Virus record (IMG/VR): IMGVR_UViG_3300045922_000130
Location: 1-34,642 of that record
DNA from: a virus
Length of the DNA stretch: 34,642 bases
Direction: 5' to 3' (one strand)
The notes under the pieces were generated by a model. The model was not told the DNA's origin. It saw only the letters and a program-made list of their open reading frames with translations, and searched no databases. This document shows, one piece after another, positions 5,345-14,133 of the stretch (position 1 is its first letter; every line of letters begins with the position of its first letter). Position numbers and translations under genes: made by a program.

Positions 5345-6895
5345 ATGACAACAGTATCTTTCCCTAAAACAACTGTTAATATCCAGTCCAATAGCCCTTC
5401 TGTGTCTATTTATCCACACAAAGTGTTATTTATTGGCCAAAAAACTTCCGCAGGAACAGCTACTGCTGGAAACTTAATAGAGGATATTCAAGACGACAAT
5501 AGCTGGGACACTTTATTTGGCAAGCGTTCTATGTTGGCTGGTATGCTCCGTGCTGCCCGGGCAATAAACAAACAAACACGTTTTGACGCTATAGCCTTGA
5601 CTGATGCCTCTGGTGGAGGGTCTGCCGCTGCCACTTCTAGTGTTGTATTTAGTGGAACTGCGACTGCTGCTGGTCAACTTATTTTTGATGTAGGCTCCGA
5701 GACTAACCATCGTTACACAGTGGATGTTGCTGTAGGGGACACTGCTGCTGGTATCGCAACCAAGTTAGAGACACTAGCTGACGCTGATGATTATGCCCCA
5801 TTTACCGCTGCGGTTAACTCTGCCACGGTTACGTTTACAGTTAGTCATGTAGGAACTGTAGGCAACACGTTTGGCATTAAATACAGTGGTTCTATTCCCG
5901 GCATAACTATTACTCTTAACGGTTTTGCGTCGGGCGCAACACCCCCAACGCTAACTAATTTATTTAACGTTATCGGGGAAGAACAATATCAAACTATTGT
6001 ATGGCCTAGTGATTATGGTTTAGCTACAGTTAAAAACTTTTTAGATGCGCGTTTTAACGTAACCGATAAAATTCAAAGCGGTGTGGCGATTTCTAGTAGA
6101 GTTTCCTCATATGCTGACCATCTGACGGAGCTAAATACACATAATAGTCGCTCATTAACAGTGTTATGTTTTAACTTAGTTAATACCAGCACACATAAAG
6201 GTTTAGACCAAGTGGAACTTCCTTATGTGCATAGTGCAAAACACGCTGCAATACGCTCTTTGCGTCTAACTGAAGGTACAAACATTACAGCTTACAATGC
6301 AAGTAATAATGCTGCTCTCGATAATGAGGGTGGTCCACGCCAAGCTACCAAGCCTTATGCGAACACTCCTATTCCGTTGAACCCACTACCTCCTGTAGGT
6401 AAAGGATTTACCTCGGTTCAGATTGCTGGATTAAACGCTGCTGGTGGAAGTGTTATTGGCGCAAATAGACCCCGCACGGCTGTATTAATGGGTGAAATGG
6501 TTACGACCTATAAGACTGATGCCGCTGGTAATGTAGATAAAACTTTTAAGTTTTTAAACTCTATCGATTCATCCACGATTGCACGTGAGTATATTTTTAA
6601 TAATATTAAAAATGACTTGGCGCAAGCTAGATTAACTACAGGTGATTTAATACCTAACGTATCTATGCACAACGCTGTAAGTATCAAAGGATTATTAGTT
6701 AAATACTACGAAGATCTAAGCACTGATCAATGGTGCATTACTCAAGCTAGCGATCGTGCGATCCAATTCTTTAAAGATAATCTTGAAGTCACTGTAGATG
6801 CTGATAACGGTATCGTAAGAGCTGTTATGGTTGTACCTTTGGTTACACAACTTCGTGAGTTTATCGCCACAATGAAGGTTGACTTTAGTCTATAG
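5345..6895 (+). CDS. Tail sheath protein (Mu gpL-like)
   Basis: At 516 aa this has the size and plan of Mu-type contractile sheath proteins. The N-terminus (FPKTTVNIQSNSPS, then HKVLFIGQK) is the extended arm and first strand. A beta-rich insertion domain lies at about residues 95-200 (with FSGTATAAGQL). A conserved central region (QVELPYVHSAKHAAIRSLRL; later PLNPLPPVGKGFT) follows, and a C-terminal helical part with KTFKFLNSIDSSTIAREYIF makes the inter-subunit contacts. It polymerises around the tube and contracts on infection. It is directly followed by the tube gene and has its own late-type promoter and ribosome site (AAAGG). Alanine-glycine-rich, GC-richer codons in the insertion domain are the only oddity. 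Confidence 0.9.
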   Translation: MTTVSFPKTTVNIQSNSPSVSIYPHKVLFIGQKTSAGTATAGNLIEDIQDDNSWDTLFGKRSMLAGMLRAARAINKQTRFDAIALTDASGGGSAAATSSVVFSGTATAAGQLIFDVGSETNHRYTVDVAVGDTAAGIATKLETLADADDYAPFTAAVNSATVTFTVSHVGTVGNTFGIKYSGSIPGITITLNGFASGATPPTLTNLFNVIGEEQYQTIVWPSDYGLATVKNFLDARFNVTDKIQSGVAISSRVSSYADHLTELNTHNSRSLTVLCFNLVNTSTHKGLDQVELPYVHSAKHAAIRSLRLTEGTNITAYNASNNAALDNEGGPRQATKPYANTPIPLNPLPPVGKGFTSVQIAGLNAAGGSVIGANRPRTAVLMGEMVTTYKTDAAGNVDKTFKFLNSIDSSTIAREYIFNNIKNDLAQARLTTGDLIPNVSMHNAVSIKGLLVKYYEDLSTDQWCITQASDRAIQFFKDNLEVTVDADNGIVRAVMVVPLVTQLREFIATMKVDFSL

Positions 6896-6914
6896 GATAG
6901 GTTAGGACGAGAAA

Positions 6915-7313
6915 ATGGCTCTCAATTCTGAAAAATTATTATCTAATATAACTTTACATGTTAATGGTGTTGTTGTGCTGTATGTACCTAATACACTCAC
7001 CTCTGTGAATGGTCGTGGTGAACGTAAGATTATAACACTTACTGGCGGTGGAACTTCTTTGAAGCATGTCTTCTGTGAAGATATTACTACTCGCATGGGC
7101 AAGATTTCCTTTCAAGTCGTATCAACGGCTTTTGGTATACAAAACGTGAACGCTTGGCAAGATAATGGTTTTAACAATGTAATTGTTTTATCCGATCCTG
7201 AAACGGGTTATTCTTTGACCATGCAAAAAGCAACTGTTGTTAACGATCCAGAGTTTTCTTATAGCTCTGATGGAGTCATTAGTGTTGAGTTTCAAGGCAC
7301 ACCTTTAAGATAA
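6915..7313 (+). CDS. Tail tube protein
   Basis: A 132-aa beta-rich protein placed between sheath and chaperone, as Mu gpM and P2 FII are. Features are an NSEKLLSNITLHVNGVVV start, a loop with NTLTSVNGRGERK, a helix region around GISFQVVST.. to NVNAW, and a closing EFSYSSDGVISVEFQG hairpin, the alternating pattern seen in tube barrels. It stacks in hexamers to make the inner conduit for DNA. Start chosen from AGGACGAG upstream of the ATG. It shares the sheath's transcript (19-bp gap). Sequence is less diagnostic than position. Confidence 0.82.
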   Translation: MALNSEKLLSNITLHVNGVVVLYVPNTLTSVNGRGERKIITLTGGGTSLKHVFCEDITTRMGKISFQVVSTAFGIQNVNAWQDNGFNNVIVLSDPETGYSLTMQKATVVNDPEFSYSSDGVISVEFQGTPLR

Positions 7314-7359
7314 TTTTTAATTAGTTATTTGTTAGTTTGTTTATTTTTTGTTTGTGAGT

Positions 7360-7365
7360 TATAAT
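7360..7365 (+). promoter_or_regulatory. Possible promoter before the tail chaperone
   Basis: In the 66-bp gap between tube and chaperone a perfect TATAAT stands 14 bp before the ATG, with TTGTTT 17 bp further up (7337-7342). The -35 box is poor and the distance to the start is short, so it may be chance in an AT-rich gap. No late-type motif is present. Confidence 0.3.
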
Positions 7366-7379
7366 AAGGACAATACAAT

Positions 7380-7973
7380 ATGATTTTACCTGTACAAGAG
7401 TTTGTATTTAAGTTTGAAAAAGGATCTTTTTTAAACCCTAAATGGCCTGGTGGCGATGGGTTGGTATTTTTACCAAAGAGCGTAACTTGTTATAGTCCAA
7501 CTTTTCGTCAACGGCAGTATACATCAGTTATCAAAAAAGAACTTTCTAATGGTTTGATGGCCGTTCAGGATGATATGATCAAGATGTTTAAAACATATCA
7601 AGAAGCTATGTCACTTAACAAAGAAAATACTGAAGCGATATCATCAGTCAAAGATAGTGACTTGCAAAAAGGTAAAGATAATAACGACCAAGAGCAAACA
7701 GAAGAAGGTTTAAAGAGTCAAGTCAGCCTTATTTTAGCTCATCCTAAATGTAATTTGGAATTGATACAAGAAGCTGTTTTAGGTTTATTGTTTGATACAA
7801 ACGGTACTCGCAAGCCTACCTTAAATGATGGTAAGGTATCGGCTATTTTAAAATCTGCGCAACAGAGTTTGTTTGAAGATAGTATCGACGATAACGAAAT
7901 GGGACGGTTTATTGTGGAATACCTTTGCGCTTTTTTTCCTTCTTCGTTGCAGAATCAGTTATTGAACGGATAG
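7380..7973 (+). CDS. Tail assembly chaperone, short form (gpG type)
   Basis: This 197-aa protein sits between tube and tape measure and begins the two-frame chaperone region conserved in long-tailed phages (lambda G/GT, P2 E/E', Mu 41/42). It has an N-terminal beta region (QEFVFKFEKGSF, then YSPTFRQRQYTSVIKKE), a charged, disordered-looking middle (about residues 88-115) and a helical end. Near the 3' end the codons GCT TTT TTT CCT contain the slippery heptamer T-TTT-TTT in the correct phase for a -1 shift. Normal termination gives this form; slippage gives a fusion of about 279 aa. The protein coats the tape measure during tail assembly and is not in the virion. Ribosome site AAGGA. Confidence 0.85.
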   Translation: MILPVQEFVFKFEKGSFLNPKWPGGDGLVFLPKSVTCYSPTFRQRQYTSVIKKELSNGLMAVQDDMIKMFKTYQEAMSLNKENTEAISSVKDSDLQKGKDNNDQEQTEEGLKSQVSLILAHPKCNLELIQEAVLGLLFDTNGTRKPTLNDGKVSAILKSAQQSLFEDSIDDNEMGRFIVEYLCAFFPSSLQNQLLNG

Positions 7974-8218
7974 AATCCAAATCTAAAATACCTTATACTG
8001 ATGAAGATATAAGGAAAGAAATGGATACGGCACTAAGCCAAGTTGTAGAGATGATGTTTGGAACTAATCTTCTACAAAAGGGGGCTTTTTTTACGGCTGA
8101 TAGTTATTTAGATATACCAATAGCTGAAATAATCTTTTTAGCAAGTGTCTCTGAAAAAATGGCTGGTAAACTTAGTATAGAAGTCGATAAAGAAATGCAA
8201 CGAAGGCCGAAAAAATAG
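7925..8218 (+). CDS. Tail assembly chaperone, -1 frameshift extension (gpT part)
   Basis: This frame is in the -1 phase relative to the upstream chaperone and overlaps its last 49 bases. Its only possible own start near the front is a TTG with no ribosome site, so I take it as the part added by frameshifting at 7931-7937. After the slip the protein continues SFFVAESVIERIESKSK and adds 93 codons, mostly helical, ending KEMQRRPKK. By analogy to lambda GT the added part would recruit the tube protein to the tape measure complex. It stops exactly where the tape measure gene begins. The frameshift efficiency cannot be read from sequence. Confidence 0.75.
   Translation: MRFFSFFVAESVIERIESKSKIPYTDEDIRKEMDTALSQVVEMMFGTNLLQKGAFFTADSYLDIPIAEIIFLASVSEKMAGKLSIEVDKEMQRRPKK
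7931..7937 (+). other. Programmed -1 frameshift site (T-TTT-TTT)
   Basis: Seven consecutive T residues are read in the zero frame as (GC)T TTT TTT, an ideal X-XXY-YYZ heptamer. Slipping one base back places ribosomes in the open frame that runs to 8218. No obvious strong stem-loop follows within 15 nt, so stimulation, if any, is from elsewhere. Confidence 0.85.
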
Positions 8219-11050
8219 ATGGTTGGCGGATTTTTTGAAGTAGAATATCAGTTCAAGCTAAGGGACATGTTTAGCAAAGAAGCTGATAAGATAATTGCTA
8301 AGTTCGACAAGGTTCGAGATGCTGCAACTAACGCAAATGCTAGGTTTACTGATCTTGCAAAAAATATAAAAACTAGTAGCCAAAACTTAAAACAGTTAAG
8401 TCATGGTATAGCCCCTGTTAATCAAGGGTTAAAAACGATGAACCAATCTACAAAAGCAGTGACGGCATCTGTCAAAGCACAAAACCAAGCCTTAGCTGCA
8501 CAAGCAAGAGCTTTAAGGATGGCGCAAAGGTCTATGGTTGACTATAACCGTATGGCAGGAGTTATGATGCAAGCTGGCCAAGGGTTGTTTAGAACTGGTA
8601 ACATTCTTGGCTTGACTGTCACCGCACCTATTATAGCGTCTGTGTTTAAGGGCGGTAAAGTACTCATGGAAAGAGAAGAGGGAGTCGCCCAGCTTCGTAA
8701 GACAGCGGGTTTAACAAAAGCTAATGCCCCTTATTTTCTAAAAAAAGTTAATGAGTATAGTTCTAAGAATCCAACTTCTACTGAAGAGTTGTTAAGTATT
8801 GCTGGTATACTTGGTCAAGGTGGATTTAGGGCTGGAACAAAAAAAGAAATTGATAATATATTAGTTAAATCTCAAACTGTAGCTAAAATGATGACTGCCT
8901 TTGATATGAACGCAGAACAAGCTGGAACAACTTATTCTAGGTTTTATAACAACACTGCAGAACTTATGAATAAAAATCCTAAAGGTAGGCTTTATGGTAA
9001 GTTCAATGATTATTATATGGATAGACTTATTGACTTTGTCGACTATCAAGAGAACAACAATACAGTTAATGCCTCTCAAATATTTGAAGCCATGAAAACA
9101 AGGACATTGGCTAGTGGTCTGATGATACCTGGCGGAATGGATCCTTTTGAATCTGCCGTGTTTACTACGCAAATGTTGAATTATAAATCCGCAAGTCGTG
9201 GATCGAACATTGTTACACAGTTAATGAAAGATATGGCCGACCCTAAGAAAGTTGGAAAAAAGTTATCCGAGCAATTTTTAGCTAATCCTATGGAAACGCT
9301 TATAAATTTATCTCAGCAAATGAAAACTAAAACTCCAATGGATCAGTATAAAACAGCACTACAAGTGTCGAAAAGTTACGGCGGGGAGTTTACGACAGTA
9401 ATGGCTGGCGTTGATAAAATGGCCTCTGCGCTAAAAATAGCTAAATACCTACAGGATTTAGCTGAAGAAGAAGCGAAAACGGGTAAGAAAAAAAATATAC
9501 CATTATTTGATGAACAAGGTAATGCGTATGGTCTAACAGCTTCGTATGAAATAAAACGTAATACCTTTAAAGCTAAATTAGATACTCTAGGTAATAATAT
9601 AAGAAACTTATTAGCCTCTTTTTTCACTAGAATAGAGCCTATTTTATCTAAGTTTATAGATAAACTAATTCCTAAAATTGCCAAAATGGCTAAAGCAATT
9701 GAAAATATGCCTGAAGAACAACTGATGGCTATTGTAGGGGGTTTAACTTCTTTAGCTTTATTAGGACCAGCTTTAATGCTTGTTGGTACCTTATTAAACA
9801 CAATATCGGCAATTATGAAGTCTATTGCTACAGTAAGATCTGGTGTATTTTTAGATATATTTAGAGAATTTGAGACCTTTATATTTAAGATGCTTGGCTT
9901 AGGTTCACTATTAGGTGTAACTGTTGGAGGTTCGGCCGCAGGATCTGGAGCTAAAGGTATCATTGGTATTGGTAGTTCTGGGGTTAGGGCACTTGGAATT
10001 GGTGGAGCATCTAGGTTGGTTGGAGCTGGGGCATTAGGACTAGGTGTTAGAGGAATAGGCTCTTTCAAATCTGGCTTTGGAGGCATAGGAGCAATTCATC
10101 CTTCATTACTGGCCGCAGCTCAAGTTTCAAAAATTGGTAAGAACCCGTTTGCGTCATCCTTGGGTAATAGTGGTGGTATGTGGAAAGGTTTTAAAAGTAA
10201 TTTAAGAAGTATATTTGAAGTCCCCAAAGCTCATGCTGGTGCAATATTAGGTAATATGGGTGGAGGTAAATTTCTTAATACTTTTAAAGCTATTGGTAAA
10301 AGTTTTGCTGGGGTTAATATAATTAGTTCATTACTTGAAGGTGCTATAAGTGGTAAATGGATGGAAGCATTGTTCAGCGGTGGTGGAGGTATGCTTGGTG
10401 GAGCTTTAGGTGGCGCTGTTATGGGAACGATGGGAGGTGGTCCAACAGGAACTTTACTCGGTGCTTTGGGGGGGGGTATTCTCGGATCAGGTATGGGTGC
10501 AGATATGGGTAAGACCATGAAAAATCTTTTCCCTGACATAGATAAAGTTTTCATCGAATCCTTAAAAATAGTATATAATCTTCTGAAAACAATTTGGAAT
10601 ATAGTATCTGGATTATGGAAAGATATTATTGGATTGCTAAATGATTTAAATAAAGGTGCGCCTGGTTCAAATAAGACATTGCAAGACATAAACTGGTGGG
10701 TTACAGGCACTTATAAAAACTTAAAGTTGATTAACGATCAGTTCGATAAGTTAACAGCTAGATTTGTAGCTAAAGAAAAAGAGCGTAAAGATAAAGAAGC
10801 TTTTGATAAAGATACTAAAGCTGCGCGGGAAGAATACGAGAAAGAGCAGGCTGACAGAAAAAGAAATAAAGAAAACTTAGAAAAGGGTTTGGGCGATGGT
10901 TTTAGAGGCGTAGACCACAATTTAAAAATAATGGTAACTAATGCTAAGGGGGACCCCATACCCGCCAACTTAAATAAAGGCTCGTCATCAGTTACTAAGG
11001 ATTTTAGTAACGCACCCCTTAGCATACAATTATGGCCAGGGGTTAGATAA
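8219..11050 (+). CDS. Tape measure protein
   Basis: The largest single structural gene in the early tail block (943 aa) immediately follows the chaperone with no gap. Residues 1-110 are predicted coiled coil rich in Gln, Asn and Ala. A TMP-type conserved region follows (about 120-320, with GLFRTGNILGLTVTAPII and MEREEGVAQLRKTAGLTK), typical of phage tape measures. A hydrophobic segment lies at about residues 502-530 and a long glycine-rich, gly-zipper-like region at about 560-640 and 720-765, likely the part that enters the membrane at DNA ejection. The charged helix at about 845-890 is again coiled coil. By the usual rule its helix length sets tail length. Ribosome site GAAGG. Confidence 0.9.
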   Translation: MVGGFFEVEYQFKLRDMFSKEADKIIAKFDKVRDAATNANARFTDLAKNIKTSSQNLKQLSHGIAPVNQGLKTMNQSTKAVTASVKAQNQALAAQARALRMAQRSMVDYNRMAGVMMQAGQGLFRTGNILGLTVTAPIIASVFKGGKVLMEREEGVAQLRKTAGLTKANAPYFLKKVNEYSSKNPTSTEELLSIAGILGQGGFRAGTKKEIDNILVKSQTVAKMMTAFDMNAEQAGTTYSRFYNNTAELMNKNPKGRLYGKFNDYYMDRLIDFVDYQENNNTVNASQIFEAMKTRTLASGLMIPGGMDPFESAVFTTQMLNYKSASRGSNIVTQLMKDMADPKKVGKKLSEQFLANPMETLINLSQQMKTKTPMDQYKTALQVSKSYGGEFTTVMAGVDKMASALKIAKYLQDLAEEEAKTGKKKNIPLFDEQGNAYGLTASYEIKRNTFKAKLDTLGNNIRNLLASFFTRIEPILSKFIDKLIPKIAKMAKAIENMPEEQLMAIVGGLTSLALLGPALMLVGTLLNTISAIMKSIATVRSGVFLDIFREFETFIFKMLGLGSLLGVTVGGSAAGSGAKGIIGIGSSGVRALGIGGASRLVGAGALGLGVRGIGSFKSGFGGIGAIHPSLLAAAQVSKIGKNPFASSLGNSGGMWKGFKSNLRSIFEVPKAHAGAILGNMGGGKFLNTFKAIGKSFAGVNIISSLLEGAISGKWMEALFSGGGGMLGGALGGAVMGTMGGGPTGTLLGALGGGILGSGMGADMGKTMKNLFPDIDKVFIESLKIVYNLLKTIWNIVSGLWKDIIGLLNDLNKGAPGSNKTLQDINWWVTGTYKNLKLINDQFDKLTARFVAKEKERKDKEAFDKDTKAAREEYEKEQADRKRNKENLEKGLGDGFRGVDHNLKIMVTNAKGDPIPANLNKGSSSVTKDFSNAPLSIQLWPGVR

Positions 11051-12315
11051 TGGCTGATTTAATTGTAAGTAATTTATTTGAAGCTTCGTTTCGGGGGCAA
11101 AAGTTCTATCTCAATACCTCTTCTACTGTTTCTGGTGGACAAAAATTAGCTATATATGATTATGCTAATAGTGATCGTCGCGACATTTTTTATATGGGCG
11201 ATAAACCTAATGAATATAGCCTAAAGGCTTTAGTTTACCCAGAATCAGAGGTAGTTGCTGAAGTTGGGGCGTCATTGATTACTGATCCTAATTTTGCTAT
11301 ACCTACTATTGCATCTAATGTACAGTCTGCTGCTAGAAGTGGCGACTATTTTAGATATCGCAATGCTTTCATAAATGCGTTAAAAGAAAAAGGTAAAGGT
11401 AGATTAGTACACCCTTTTTACGGTAATATAGATTGTTATGTTGAATCATGGTCCGCCACAGAAGATATAACCAACTTAGGTGTTATTGAATTTGATATAA
11501 CATTTAAAGTAGATGTACTACCTTTACAAGAACAATTTGGAGCTTCCACTAGAGAAGCTATAGATGAGATTATTGAAAGAGACTTACTACCCACATTGAA
11601 GTCTGAATTATCATTACCCCCAAAAAGCCCTGTCTATTTAAATAAACTACTTGGTTTCATAAACGTAATACAGACAGCTATTACATTTGTCAAGAATGTT
11701 GATATTTTAGGTTTTGCAAGTTTAATAGCTGGTAGAAACTTACGCCCTTTCTTTGTTACACCTATAGCTATATATAATTTATTACGTGGTATATTTAGAA
11801 CAATAGGGCGTAATAAAACTCTACCTTCTGACACTAAAACATTCGCAGTAGAAGTAAGAAGCTTTAACGATGCTTTGCAACCACAATTTGTTAATTACAC
11901 TACACAAAATGCGTTGGAATATAATAGAAACTTACAAATATTTAAAAGTACAACAGAAATACTCACACTAGATACATTATACCAGTATGCTATTGAAAAT
12001 GGGTTTGAAAGTATTTCGGATTTAGAAGACTATAAAAGTGTTACAGATGATATTTTTAAAAACTTTAGAAATAATTGCCCATCTGAGGGTTTAATTAAAA
12101 TAGGAGAAGCGATTAAAGAAAAGTTTACTTTATTTTTGCAGGAACAAGCTTTAACAACTTTACGAGTTGTTGAAGTTAATATACCTGGTGAACCTTTAGA
12201 TGTTTTATTGTATAGGTACTATGAAGATTTTAGTTTTAGAAATAGAATAATTAGGCTTAATAATATAAAAGATACTTCTTGGGTTGAAGGTAAAGTGAGG
12301 TTATTAACAAAATAA
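11050..12315 (+). CDS. Tail/DNA-circulation protein (Mu gpN gp43-like)
   Basis: The N-terminal 160 residues fit the DNA_circ_N family: ASFRGQKFYLNTSSTVSGGQ, then DRRDIFYMGDKP, YPESEVVAEVGASLI, GRLVHPFYGNIDCYVESW and a closing FDITFKVD strand. In Mu and its relatives this protein is part of the baseplate-proximal tail and is needed for tail assembly. The C-terminal 250 residues are helical and not diagnostic. Its ATG overlaps the stop of the tape measure (TAATG) and its stop overlaps the next start in the same way, so three genes are coupled. Length 421 aa is normal for the family. Confidence 0.85.
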   Translation: MADLIVSNLFEASFRGQKFYLNTSSTVSGGQKLAIYDYANSDRRDIFYMGDKPNEYSLKALVYPESEVVAEVGASLITDPNFAIPTIASNVQSAARSGDYFRYRNAFINALKEKGKGRLVHPFYGNIDCYVESWSATEDITNLGVIEFDITFKVDVLPLQEQFGASTREAIDEIIERDLLPTLKSELSLPPKSPVYLNKLLGFINVIQTAITFVKNVDILGFASLIAGRNLRPFFVTPIAIYNLLRGIFRTIGRNKTLPSDTKTFAVEVRSFNDALQPQFVNYTTQNALEYNRNLQIFKSTTEILTLDTLYQYAIENGFESISDLEDYKSVTDDIFKNFRNNCPSEGLIKIGEAIKEKFTLFLQEQALTTLRVVEVNIPGEPLDVLLYRYYEDFSFRNRIIRLNNIKDTSWVEGKVRLLTK

Positions 12316-13574
12316 TGTCACGTGATAAAGATAATATAGAAGTATTTCTTAACGGTAGAAAATATGTCGATTTTTTATCAGTTAGTATTGATCATTCTTT
12401 GGAGTCATTAGTTGCTGATTTTAATATGTCAACCTATTTCAATGTGCCTGAAAGTGGTTTCCCTTTCCCTTCTGGAACAATGGTACAAATTAAGTGTAAC
12501 AGCATACCAGTTTTTACAGGATTTGTTGAGAGTATAAACGTAAGTATATCTGACGATAGTTATACAATGGATTTATCTGGTCGTGGTATTTGTTGCGACT
12601 TTATTGATAGCACGGTTGGCGCAAAAGGTAATATAAAAACACCTATAGCATTGAAACAAATTGTTAGGAACTTATTAGATAGTCTTGGTATGACTTATAT
12701 TAAAGTTATTGATAGATTAAATGTTGACCCATTTAACTCTGCTGATGCGATACAATCAAATCCTACTGATACCGCTTATGGTGTAGCCGAGAGGTATGCT
12801 AAAAAGCGCCAAGTATTTTTAATGACAGATGGTAATGGGGATATTATAATTGATCGTCCTAATGATAATCCCTATACTTATATAGGGCGAGTCCGTGAAG
12901 ATGGTTTTACTGAAGTTTTTCCAGAGGGAGGCACATTCATACCAAAAATTAGTATCAAAGCCGATGGTTATAATAGAAACTCAGTAAAACAAGCAACTAT
13001 TGCGCTAACGGAAGGTAACAGATTTCATACTTATAGGTCAAGAAATCAATACAATCCTATGACTGGGCAAAATCGTAAGAAAGATTTGCAAGGTACAGTA
13101 CCAGGCGTAAATTATACTGTTGTAGATGATGAAATACGTAATACAAGAGTTTTAGATGTTATTTATGATAGCGTCAACTTAGCAGAAGATACTAAAAAGC
13201 ACTTAGATTGGGAAAAAGCTTTTAGAAACGCAAACTCCGAAGTGTATACTTGTGTGTTGCCAAACTGGAGCCCAGAAGAGACGGCCGAACCTTGGCGCAT
13301 AAACTCTTTAGTTGATGTAGAAGACGAGTTATTAGGGGTGTCCGACACACTTTTGATTGGGTCAGTACAGTTTACACTTACTGAAAATCAAATAGAGACC
13401 AGTTTAACTTTAAAGCCTGCTGATGCTTATGAGGTAGATATACCTAAGTCCAAGGTTAAGAAAAAAGCAAAGGCTCGTAAGAAAAAGGGTAAACGTACGA
13501 AAAAAGGTATCGACCCAGAGATATTGGCAATTTTTGATAAAGTAGCAACTGAAGTTGCTTTAAAAAATAGGTAA
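12315..13574 (+). CDS. Baseplate hub protein (Mu gp44-like)
   Basis: This 419-aa protein follows the gp44/late-control-D plan: an N-terminal barrel (IEVFLNGRKYVDFLSVSI, then FTGFVESINVSI), a central region with RNLLDSLGMTY and VAERYAKKRQVFLM, and a beta domain with DIIIDRP. It forms the trimeric ring that holds the spike. The C-terminus is odd: residues 378-398 hold 14 Lys or Arg in 21, followed by a 21-residue helix. Such a basic tail is not part of the core fold and may touch DNA, the tape measure or spike. Gene order between gpN-like and gp45-like proteins supports the call. Confidence 0.87.
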   Translation: MSRDKDNIEVFLNGRKYVDFLSVSIDHSLESLVADFNMSTYFNVPESGFPFPSGTMVQIKCNSIPVFTGFVESINVSISDDSYTMDLSGRGICCDFIDSTVGAKGNIKTPIALKQIVRNLLDSLGMTYIKVIDRLNVDPFNSADAIQSNPTDTAYGVAERYAKKRQVFLMTDGNGDIIIDRPNDNPYTYIGRVREDGFTEVFPEGGTFIPKISIKADGYNRNSVKQATIALTEGNRFHTYRSRNQYNPMTGQNRKKDLQGTVPGVNYTVVDDEIRNTRVLDVIYDSVNLAEDTKKHLDWEKAFRNANSEVYTCVLPNWSPEETAEPWRINSLVDVEDELLGVSDTLLIGSVQFTLTENQIETSLTLKPADAYEVDIPKSKVKKKAKARKKKGKRTKKGIDPEILAIFDKVATEVALKNR

Positions 13575-13581
13575 ATAAAAC

Positions 13582-14133
13582 ATGCAATTTTTCGCACAAT
13601 ATTCTGATTTAGCTAACCCTGAAGATAACGATTCAATTCAGGTGGCACAAGCTAACACACATAACGATATTAAAAAAGATATTATGCTACTTACGCCTTA
13701 TGGATTTTGGCATAGGCCCATGCCTAATGCCTTAATTATAGCCCAAAATATGTTAAATGATCAAAGTACCATAACGGGCATGGCTTCTGATTCTAACATT
13801 AGAATGAAACAATTACGACCTAGTGAGGTTGTTGTAGGTAATGGATATGCGGCAGCCTTAATTTACTTTAAAGACGATGGTACCATAGAAGTGACTTCTC
13901 CATGGGAAGTAAGTGTCATTGCTCCTACTGTAAATGTCAACTGCACGACGCTAGATGCCACGTGTACAGACGCTACGGTTACGGCTACTACTATTACCCT
14001 AACTTCGCCCAACATAGCTTTAAATGGCAACGTGAGCATCAATGGATCGCTTGAGATAGAGGGGGTTGATTTTGGAACACACGTTCACGGTAATGTACAA
14101 AACGGAGTTGGAACAACTGGGGTACCTGAATAA
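13582..14133 (+). CDS. Baseplate spike protein (gpV / Mu gp45-like)
   Basis: A 183-aa protein with an N-terminal OB-type barrel (ending about residue 95 with AALIYFKDDGTIEV) and then a repetitive beta-helical stalk, NCTTLDATCTDATVTATTIT and onward, closing with GTHVHGNVQNG. The HVH motif matches the HxH iron-binding site seen at the apex of P2 gpV and related spikes. A trimer would form the membrane-piercing needle at the centre of the baseplate. Its stop overlaps the next ATG. The GTTGVPE end is also typical of the family. Confidence 0.9.
   Translation: MQFFAQYSDLANPEDNDSIQVAQANTHNDIKKDIMLLTPYGFWHRPMPNALIIAQNMLNDQSTITGMASDSNIRMKQLRPSEVVVGNGYAAALIYFKDDGTIEVTSPWEVSVIAPTVNVNCTTLDATCTDATVTATTITLTSPNIALNGNVSINGSLEIEGVDFGTHVHGNVQNGVGTTGVPE

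Noticed and set aside
7925-7937. Independent start of the second chaperone frame
   Set aside because: The only start is a TTG with no ribosome site; the in-phase slippery run explains the frame better.
9376-10086. Leftward 236-aa proline-rich frame
   Set aside because: It is the reverse of the glycine- and alanine-rich part of the tape measure gene, which gives long Pro/Ala-rich antisense frames. The same holds for 10231-10710.
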